This document shows positions 51,801 through 61,070 of a DNA stretch of 64,000 nucleotides, piece by piece. The position numbers and the translations under genes are program-made. Positions within the stretch are counted from its first letter, which is position 1, and each line of letters starts with the position of its first letter. The DNA lies in the NCBI GenBank assembly GCA_034336665.1, contig JAPFBE010000002.1:79800905-79864904 (forward strand), written 5' to 3'. The DNA comes from Luscinia megarhynchos. Its lineage: Eukaryota > Chordata > Aves > Passeriformes > Turdidae. The notes beneath the pieces were generated by a model. The model was not told the DNA's origin. It did no database searches and saw only the letters and a program-made list of their open reading frames with translations.

Positions 51801-54800
51801 GTGGGGGAGCAAGAAGGTGTTCCAGTTCAGTGAGACAGGCTGGTCTTCAGCAAACTGAATATTAGCACTGTTCTCCATAATGTGCCTATAAACTGTATGT
51901 ACAAGGTATTGAGCCTGGAGATGAGACCACTCCTGGTGTCCTCAGCAGGTGGGGAAGAATAAGAATGAAGTTCTGTGTTCACACTGAGAGATATGGTATC
52001 TCAGTCCAAGGGCATTCTTCCTGGCAGGGGGAGCCCTGACCTGCAACACATCACCTGGCATCTGCTACCTTCCTGCAGGGCTGATGGAGCAGCAGTTGGG
52101 ACCATGAGCACAGCTCCAACAGCCAAGCTCCGTCTCCACTCCCAGGCATGGCCGATACATAGCCACAAGGTTGCCACCTGTTCCACAAAAGCCTTGGATA
52201 GGTCCCAGCACTGATGATGACAGGGTACTTATGGGAGAAGTATCCTCTAAAACAGGGCACACTTGCTTTAAATTGCATACCTCAGTGTGCGTGACTGTGA
52301 GCCAACAGCTATGTCCTGGCCCCTGTAACATGTCATATAAAGTGTTGCAAACCTGTGGTTTGGTTTAATATTATTAATTCTTTCCAATTACAGTTCTTTC
52401 AGTTCTAAGCAATTGTTCTTACACAGCCTTTTTGTACTCACAAGATGCATGTTCTGGTGTGCTGACAATGTGGATTTAATTGCAGATTTTATCAGGACAG
52501 CAACCCATTGTTTCTCTTTCGGTAACACCAACATGGGAAATACATGTGGTGAACTGGTCTGCCATTAGCATCCCTTTGAAATCTTCATATAAATTTCAGT
52601 TTGTGTAGAAATCTTTATCTCATTTTCACCAGTTACTGAAGCCCATCCCTGCACTGTAAAGAGAAAATTCAAAGCAGCTGGGGAGTAAAATGAGATTCAG
52701 TGCAGGCAGCTGCTGACCTGAGGAGACTCTGTTGGGTCTGTGGTGTTCACCCTACACTTGCTGCTAGCAAGGGGTTACCCAGAGGGCTGATGTGACTCAG
52801 ATCAGCACAGACTTTCCCTTGCTGTATTACAAGATGCAGCACAGTTCAACAACCTCTAATTTCCACAAAGATGATGGTCAGTTTTCTGGTCAGGTGTGTC
52901 TGATGAGCACAGGTCTGCAGCTCCTTGCTGTTGTTATGCAACTTAACAGGAGCAGCTGCAACAGCCAGAGGCAGGGTGACAAAGTTTTGTGGGTTTCAGA
53001 TCCTTGGGGTCTCAAGTAATTTCCCACCATCCAAAGGGGAAAGACTGAAAGCTGGTTAGAAGTAGGCACAGTGCCTTGTTTCTACATTCAGCCTTCTTAC
53101 ACACCTGTCCTTTCTTGTGGGGCTTGCTTGGGGCTGCCTCCCCCAAAAGGTGTCTGTCACCAATCTGTGCTGTGGTAGGCAGGAGATCCACTAAGGGTGG
53201 ATTAGGCTGAGGGAGTTCAGGCCTTTTATCTAGGGCCAATTTCAAATGTGAACATTCGTCTCCTGAAATGAAAAATCAATATATTTATATACTATGTGTC
53301 CAGCCACACATTTTAAAGCAGTATTTGAAACTTCAGCCAAGTCTTTCAGGAAAGAAAATTGGTAACTGAATCAGGTGCCCCATTTAACAGTGCAGCAATA
53401 TTGGTAGAAAATAATTATTAGGAACAAGCTTAAATAAAGTTACAGGTTGAGGAAAACAATCTGTGACTCATGATTTGCAGACCAGCAGCTCATGTCCAGA
53501 GCACTTGAACGAGGACATGCTCCAAGCTGCTCCACTCTCCACCCTATGTTGGTCAGTGTCTCAGGGCCAATTCCTTGGTGTGTGGTGGCTGATGACGTCC
53601 TTATTTCAAGGATCAGACCTCACCCACTGAGAAATAGCCCGTGCATGCAGGAGCAGGACTGATTAGAGCTAGGGTTCAGAGCTGGGAAAGCTGTAGAAGT
53701 TCATTGTGGGGTTAAGTGTGTTTTATTCACCCCATGGAGTGGGAGCATTAAAAAATAAATCACCCACTAGCTTCTGCCAGATAGGATTGTATTATCCAAA
53801 ACAGGGCTTCCCTCACTTTGGATTTTGACAGAAGGAGTATAGAAATAGTTTTGCAAATAGGTAGGCTTATGTGTCCCCACAGAAGTGTACTATATTCAGT
53901 CTCTGTTCTGCATTTGCTCTTGTGCCTTTCCCAGGCTATAGTATCTGAGCACTGAAAGCTACTGAACTACTAACTACCACTTAAAATTAATAATGACATT
54001 TTAGTTCTGGAAAAGATGCACTTCTCCATATACATGTCTTTATTTGTTACAGTAGCCTGGGGTAGGTTTGCACAGCCCACAGCTTGGTCTGTAGAGCCTG
54101 TCTAATCTTCCCTTGGGGCTTAGCTCAGTCCAGAAGACTTTTGCTCTCCCCATTTGGTGGCCAAAAGTATTGTCATAGTCTGCAACAGCTGCAAATCAAT
54201 CCAGGGTCTGTAGGTACTGTGAAAAAAGAGGAAGCAAATTTACCAGATTTTAGCAAGCTCAGCCATGGTGGAAAAAAACTTCCTGATGTGCAAGCAAGCC
54301 ATCAGTGAGTCACATGGCACCCTGAAAAACACAGATCATGTGTGTCAGCTTTGGAGACAGAGGAAGCACAGGGCAGTTCAAAGGGCTAAGAGGCTTTTGG
54401 AAGGCCACCAGTGCAAATGAGTCACAAAAGTATGACTCACTCAGTGAGACACACATGCAAATTCAGTGCTGGCAGTTTAATCTGCATGTGTTAGGTTTGT
54501 GGAAGAATTGCTGTGCAGACCTACTAAGAGAAAATATAAGTTGGGCACTATGAAAACATAAAGTTCTCCTCATCACCATCATGTGTGATTCCATGAGTGT
54601 CTTGGTTTGAAAGAAAACAAAGGGAAAAACCCTAACCTCCAACAATGGGAAGCAGAAAGCTCCAGAGAGCAGTGCTTTAGTCCTGCCAGCTGTGTTACTG
54701 ACATACTGCAGATCTGACTCCAGCTCCTCCACGTCTTCCTGCCTCTTATCTTCCTTCCAGTCACTTTGCTCATCTCTGCTGCCCAAACTGGAATCTCTCT

Positions 54801-55361
54801 TACTCTATGAAGAACGTGGTGGTTGTAAGCATTTTGGCCAACCAGTTAAAAAACTAGCTGTTTGACAGGAAGCAGCACTACCCAAGCTCCAAGAACAAAA
54901 GCAGCGAAGGGTTATTGCTGCTATTACAGGGTTTTTTGTTTTACACTGGGAAAAAAACTCCAGTATTTTAGCAATGTTTAAAATGTCGGCAATAACTTCA
55001 GATGTCAATAAAAGCTTTTACTTTACTGGCAATTTTCTCAGGCAAGAAAACCAAGGTCCCAGACCATTTCAGTCACATGGAATACATTGATTTAATAAGC
55101 CCCCTTATATATTGAAAGCCACAATAAAGTCTTCCCAGAACCTTCTCAATTCTAAAGAACCCCAGTTCTATCAGTATGAGGAATGATGTTGGAATGCTCA
55201 CAGAGCCCCCAGACATCCTCACACTCACTGCAACCAGGGAAATGACTGTCCCATGCTTCTATCATGCTGATGTTCATATTTATAAAGAATGGAAATGCTC
55301 TATCAGAAAAACATCCATGGTTTATTTTCTGCACAGAATAATAAATCCCTTTTCTTTGCAG
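48804..55361 (+). other. LAPTM4B: LAPTM4B intron 5
   Basis: A 6.6-kb intron with GTAAGT donor and CTTTTCTTTGCAG acceptor. The only repeat suspected is a possible LTR start at about 54597. A 123-codon open frame at 50905-51276 (minus) is AT-rich, Phe/Ser-rich and has no recognisable domain, so it is not called a gene. Confidence 0.85.
54597..54790 (+). mobile_element. Possible LTR 5' fragment
   Basis: TGTCTTGGTTTGAAAG at about 54598-54613 matches the start of many songbird ERVK-type LTRs. The following 180 bases are not clearly of that family and no polyadenylation signal or duplicate is seen, so it may be chance or a short remnant. Confidence 0.27.
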
Positions 55362-55457
55362 GGTTACTTGATAAGCTGTGTGTGGAACTGTTACCGGTAC
55401 ATCAATGGCAGAAACAACTCGGATGTGTTGGTGTACATCACCACCAACGACACTGCG
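55362..55457 (+). CDS. LAPTM4B: LAPTM4B exon 6
   Basis: This encodes residues 169-200, GYLISCVWNCYRYINGRN through ITTNDTA. It is the cytosolic end of the fourth membrane segment and the start of the C-terminal tail. Phase 0 at both ends, with a GTAAGG donor at 55458. In human the next exon begins at VLLPPYDD, with the PY motifs; no such sequence follows in the window. The sequon NNS (residues 186-188) is probably cytosolic and so unlikely to be glycosylated. Confidence 0.96.
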
Positions 55458-56104
55458 GTAAGGATGTCAGATGGCAAACATTTGTGTAGTGTTATGCATT
55501 TAAAGGCTTTATTTTATATTCCTGACTCTGTAGTTGACCACCTTAATTCCTTTGACAGTCCTCATCTGTTGGTGATGTTTGGACTTGAAACTCAGGGGGA
55601 CTGGTGTGCAATGGTTGCAAATCACATCTATTGCTGGAAGGCTGGTTTTATTTTCTGCATATTATCTGTTAAAGAGTCTGTGTTAATCATAAACTACAGT
55701 TTATTTCATGGCCCCAAGAATGACCCCAGTTCTGAGCTCTCCTTCTTGTGATGATCTGGACAGAAGAGGAACTGATTAGAACTCAAGGATGCTGTGGTCT
55801 ACCACCTGCTGTGAAATTTTTGATTTATAGAAACTGTGATTTAGGACACTTAACATCTGGTGTAGTGCTTTGCAGACTCACAGAGAGGAGCTAAAAGGCA
55901 ACAAAAGTTCAGTGATTTTTTTCCCAGTGCATGATGGAGTTTGTACAGTGAGGAGACCAAATGAAACAAAGATTGACATGAAAGAAATTAATAAACAGAT
56001 TTTAACCTCAAAGAATGAAAGGCATAGGTTCACTTTATGGTGGTTTAGTGCATACATGCACATAGGCAGGACATAATTGCTAGGCAGTGTCTTGCTTTTT
56101 GCAG

Positions 56105-56239
56105 AAGGCACTGAAGGAGTACGGGAAGAAAGGGTCTCTGGAAAAGAGCCAGTTCTGTCTGCAGTGGTATTGCCGTGAAGCTGCTCAGTTCCACCCAAGC
56201 TACACTGAGGCCTCAGTGCCAGACCAGCCCCTGGGGTGA
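56105..56239 (+). CDS. Candidate alternative last exon of LAPTM4B
   Basis: After TTGCTTTTTGCAG, a plausible acceptor, an open frame of 44 codons begins in phase 0, the phase left by exon 6, and ends in TGA at 56237-56239. The peptide starts KALKEYGKKGSLEKSQFC and ends SVPDQPLG; it has no PY motif and resembles nothing I recognise. If used, it would give a 244-residue protein without the NEDD4-binding tail. A possible AATAAA lies about 1 kb downstream at 57247-57252. The frame may simply be open by chance. Confidence 0.22.
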   Translation, partial: KALKEYGKKGSLEKSQFCLQWYCREAAQFHPSYTEASVPDQPLG

Positions 56240-58292
56240 CCCATGGGCTGATGTAACAAGGATCTTTACAACTTTTACATAACAGAATGAGAGCAGCATG
56301 AGCTTGGGCCTTTGGATCATCTGGCTAAAATCCCAGGATTGCCTTCCTCATGTTTTCCTAATTGTGGGTGGTCTCCACGAACTGAGGTATTAGACTGTGA
56401 GTTGTAATCCTTTGGAATGAGTGATTCCTGTGCAACCACAAGGACTTAGAAAACCATCACTACTTTTACATGAAAGATGTAACTCTTTGCATAGTTATTT
56501 GTCTTCTGTACCTTAAGCTTTAAGAAAAACGTAAGAAGTTTTACAGACCATGATCACAGCTGGCAACCAGGACATTTAAATATAAAAGCATGGACTTATT
56601 GAGAGCTAAGAAGTATTACTATTTTCTTTACTGGAATTTACTTTGAATAACAGGAATTTATGTGAAATAATTTTGATAATTCTTTTGTTCAGCCTACAGG
56701 TAGTTGTAACTCAGCTTCAAACATTGTTAACTCTACAACCCACAGGGCCAGCAGGCTCAGCAAGTGGGAGAGTGTCAGCTGGGATATCTGGGAAACTAAA
56801 CTTACTTTTTTTTAAAAGTTAAGTTAAAACCACCTGCTTCATTGCTGCCTTCATAAAACAAATGAGTGTTTTTAGAGATGCCTTGCTACCAAAGCTCTTC
56901 TCAGTACTTTTGTATTTGATAATTACCAAATGTTTCTGTGAGAAAAGGAAGCCCTTTCATCCCATTCACAGGTGACATTGTTGGACTGAGCCTTTAATTT
57001 AACTTTGCTTATCTTGCTCTTACAAGACATCTAAAGCAAAAGCAGGTTGTGAGAAAGGTTGTGCATTCCTAGCTAGGGCTCTGACCATAGGACTCTTCTT
57101 CCCCAGTATTTACACTTCTTTAATTTTAATAAGGGGAAAATCTGTCCCTGTCAGGTATGATGCATCTTTCTAAGGAAGTTCAATAAGATGACATTAAATG
57201 AGAAAGAGCTGTTTGGGAATTTATCAGCTAACCAGAAAAAAAAAAAAATAAAATCACTCAAAAATTCCTGTTTGTGGGTACAGAAAGGCTCAAGAGCAAT
57301 GCTGCCAGGGAAGATTCTCTCAGGCCCAGACAGAAAGGCAAGAGGAGAGTCACTGACAGCCTGGAGTTTGAATTATTTATTTGAGGTGGAGGCAAGCTTT
57401 GTTCAAACCTATTTCTGATTGCTTCTTTCTAGTCAGGGTGAGTGCCTTCACCCTTAGGTGACACAGTCCATATCCATCTCTTTCACATCCTTCCCTGCTC
57501 CATGGGCACCCACCAGCACAGTGCACTCAGTGTTGTGATGGAGGAGCTGATGTGCTCCTGGGCAGCCTCTTTCTTTCTTCTGCTCTTTGCTGGGCTTCAG
57601 AAGGAATGACAGTATGTGGAGCTAAATCCCCATCATTCTCCACCGTGAGTCAGAAGATAGTTCTCCTCTCCCTTCACCCCCTGAAATCACAGACTTTAGA
57701 AGATGATCTTTTTTGTATGTCTTCCTTGTGAAACATACACAAAACCCCCTCTCCACATGACTCTAAAAAAACGTGGGTGCAACACTGTTGGTCTAAAATG
57801 GTTTCAAAATGAAGCATGGAAGAGTAGGGCTTTGAAAGTTAAATACTGAGGACCTCTGAGTTTAGAACTCTTGAGGAAACCTTAAAAATTTTGAAATGCT
57901 GTGATAGGTCACTACAGTCTGTTGAATTGTATCATACTCTCCCAACATTCGAGTGTACTTTTGTATTAAAATGATGGTTTTTCTTTTTTTTGAATGCTGG
58001 GAAACTTCTTTCAGCAGGGCTTCTCCAAACCAATATGCCTTTAAATCATGAGCTACAAGCTTCTTCAAAAATATGAGTCAATCTCTGCCCTCTTCTTTGA
58101 AATAAATGTGTCATTTTTAGAATCAAACCTGCTACCTGAATTCCAACAGAGCTGCAAGTCATACCTGCAGGGTGTGTTCTCATCTTCAGGGATGTCTTTT
58201 TGATATGTACTTGTCATCAGCATTAGCTAAACGAATCTGTACAAATAGAGGTAAAAATCTAAGTTTAAATAGGAGACTTCCTAAGTATTATG

Positions 58293-58720
58293 GAATCATA
58301 GAATGACAGAATGGTTTGGGTTGGAAGGGACCTTCAAGATCATTTACTTTCAACCCCCTGCCATGGGCAGGGACACCTTCCAATAGAACAGGCTGCTCAA
58401 AGCATCATCCTGGCCTGGAACATTTCTGGGAATGGGCCATTCATAGCTTCAGTGGGCAAATTGTTCCAGTGTTTCACCACCCTCACAGTAAAGAATTTCT
58501 TCCTAATGTCTATTTTATGCCTACTCTCAATTTAAAGCCATTCCCTTTTGTCCTATCACTGCATGCTCTTTTGAAAAGCCCCACTCCAGCTTTCTTGTAG
58601 ATCCCCTTTAGATACTGGAAGGTGCTATAAGGTTTCCCTGAGCCTCCTTTTCTCCAGTTTTGAGGCCCTCCTCTGAACTGACTCCAACAGGTCCATGACA
58701 AGGCCTCCAGAGCTGGATGC
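58293..58720 (-). mobile_element. CR1 LINE 3' end, antisense to LAPTM4B
   Basis: On the plus strand it starts with the reverse complement of the CR1 terminal repeat (AATCATAGAATGACAGAATGG) and then the classic TTTGGGTTGGAAGGGACC. It continues through CCTGCCATGGGCAGGGACAC to TCCAGAGCTGGATGC. The match to avian CR1 is clear and the copy is only moderately diverged. It is 5'-truncated after about 430 bases, as is usual. The open frames of 74 to 94 codons around here lie within this repeat. Confidence 0.93.
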
Positions 58721-58741
58721 TTTCTTGTTTATAGAAGGATT

Positions 58742-61070
58742 TGAAATCCATTCTGTAGTCTGAATTGCTTCATGCTACCCATTTGCCCTGTTGTTCTCAG
58801 CACAGAAATTTCCATTTAGTTCCTCTGGTCAAACTGGTTCTTATAAATAATGCTCATAGATCTGATCTGTAACTAATCTTTTATCAGCTACCAGATAATC
58901 TGATTTTTGTCACTCAGTTTAAGTGGTTTAAGCCATCCTTTCTTGCTAGTGTGCCATCTGGAACAAACATGCCTCCTCCCACTGCAGGCTGTGAATGGGA
59001 TATTCCTACTGCCCATTAGGTGAGAGATCCTCCTTCTGTTATCTTTGATCAAAATTTGACACCACATGAATATTCCTGGTTTGGCTCCATCAAAAGACTG
59101 TGTTGTGGCATGGGGGACCAGCTAATGCTGGGCAGGAGGGTGGCCTGGACCAGGTGGGGGGAAGATGTGACACTCTTATGCTCCTGAGGACCTGAGAATC
59201 CAGCTGTGTACATTAGTCTCCTGCCTCTTAAATGTTTTTCCAATACTTCTCTCCCCTCAGTTTCTGCTGGTGGTTGTAGGAGGTTTTCACATGGCAGTAA
59301 GATGGGTCCCCTTCAATAACCTTAGGATTGCTTGTCCCAGTCCATAGTAACCTGAGGATTGTTTTTTCCACTTTCCCAATCTGGGATTGCTTTTTCCTGC
59401 CAGCTTCTCAAACACACCATGGATGAAGGTTAGTTTTCCACACAAATTTAAACTGTCACAGTAGTACCATGGAAATGTTCATCCAATTTGGAAAAATTGC
59501 CGGTGTACAGGTGCAAAAGATAACCCAAAGTTAGACATTTGTTCTCTGGAGCAGTAGCAGCTCTGTTGTGCTCTTGGACAGCCAGGGGATTTCAGTCTGT
59601 GTATTTTTAACTCTCACTGAAGCCAATCAATGGAAGTTTCATCTCCGGTCATGCTGCCAGTGGGGATAAAATGTAAAGCCGTAAATCTCTTTTCAAAGTG
59701 GGATTTAGATCTTTATGTGCTTTATAAAATCACTTCAATAGATTTTATCTTACATACACTTATTCACAATGGTTAATAAGTTACTTTTTTTTTTAATGTA
59801 GATATATTCTATCTGCAGACATGACCTCAGCTAAGTAGCCTGTAATTAATTGGTCAACACTTTTGTTTGCTTTCATTTTCTCAAAGCAATAGGAGACCTT
59901 TTTGAGAAGTGCAGAGTTAGATCTTTCATTCCTGCTGGATGATTTCTCTGAGCAGAAGAAGAATATTCTTTGGTAAAGTTGGAAGAGCCATTCTTTGTAT
60001 TATTAATTTGGTGATTGATTTGGCTATGGAGAGAGGGAAGGACCCTTGGACTCATGCCAGTTAAACAGACTGAAGCGTGAGATGGTTCCCAGAGATCCAT
60101 AGCAAGAGCTCTTATTTCTGATAGGTACTTTGGAACCTGTGGTTTCCAGCTGTTGAGCCAGATTTGGGATGGTATGTGGCAGAGTAGAAGACAGCTCAGA
60201 GAAAAATTTGGCTTTAAAGATGTTTTTGATAAAAATCCTGTAAACTTGTCAATGCTCACCAGGTAGGTGGTCTTGTGTGGCAGTTTGTGTGCATAACTGT
60301 TACTGGACCACTAGGTCACAAACGTCTCTTTGCAGTGAATAGTAACCAGGGAAATATTTTAAAATGAGCTGACACCACAAATCATCCCTGGCATGATTCA
60401 CTCTCTGAGTCCTTTTAGGGCCTCCAATGAGGTCCAGGCAGAGGACCCCGCTGACCTTCCTTATTGGAAACTGATAAAACCTGCAAGAGGAAAAGCAGGT
60501 AAAGCAGGACAAAGAGAAGAGGAAGAAGAGTCAGGGACAAGAAATAAAGGATACAAGTAGAACAGTGCAATAAGTAAAGGGGAAGATTCATTAGTAATCA
60601 AATGCAATAGTCTACATGAGACCTAGAAATGTGGTTTAAATGCTGGAGCTGTTTTTCTTCAGAATTTCACTTTGTAAACATAACAATACAAGCAATTTCT
60701 TTAATGAGAGAATCTTCAAAGGGGTCAAGATCCACATGGATGCCATCATTCACATCTTGCATGTGCCACATGTGCCCTTCTGTTTGGTTCTGAGTTGCAG
60801 AAAAGTATCATGATAGTCTGCATCTGCCAACAAACAGCTATTCAGCTGCTCCAGCATTTCCTATTCTATTAGCAGTGAAGTCATCCCATGCCTCATCAGC
60901 TGGCCTGTAATCTTAGTGAAGAGATTGTTCATTCTTACTTATTTTTTATAACTTTCCATCTTATCATCCATACTTAGCTTCCACTTTTTCCCTGTTTGAG
61001 GAAGATTTTTAAAATTAAAATCCAGCATTCCCTGTGGTTTGAATTACTTCATGCTATCTGTTTGCTCTGC
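58742..61070 (+). repeat. Pair of similar 55-base segments 2.3 kb apart
   Basis: Bases 58742-58800 and 61015-61070 share an aligned core: CTGTAGTCTGAATTGCTTCA against CTGTGGTTTGAATTACTTCA. It continues as TGCTACCCATTTGCCCTG against TGCTATCTGTTTGCTCTG. They are in the same orientation. This may be two copies of an unlisted dispersed repeat; I do not recognise the family. Sequence between them is not part of the repeat. Confidence 0.5.

Larger units (their letters stand above)
15599..55457 (+). other. LAPTM4B: LAPTM4B gene, exons 1-6 (3' end outside the window)
   Basis: LAPTM4B is a tetraspanning protein of late endosomes and lysosomes. From published work on mammals it acts in EGFR trafficking, ceramide export and leucine-linked mTORC1 signalling, and binds NEDD4 through C-terminal PY motifs. 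Joining the six exons gives 200 residues that follow the human 24-kDa isoform throughout; that isoform is 226 residues and has about 25 more after this point. Predicted membrane segments are at about residues 24-46, 71-93, 99-123 and 151-176. The first lumenal loop carries the conserved ELGGEFEFMDD. The close paralogue LAPTM4A is less likely, because the N-terminus ([20 protein letters not shown]) and the ISCVWNCYRYINGRN segment match LAPTM4B best. The PY-motif exon is missing from the window. Confidence 0.95.

Noticed and set aside
55176..55751. A single 191-codon frame
   Set aside because: It is exon 6 of LAPTM4B read together with flanking intron on both sides; only 55362-55457 matches the protein family.
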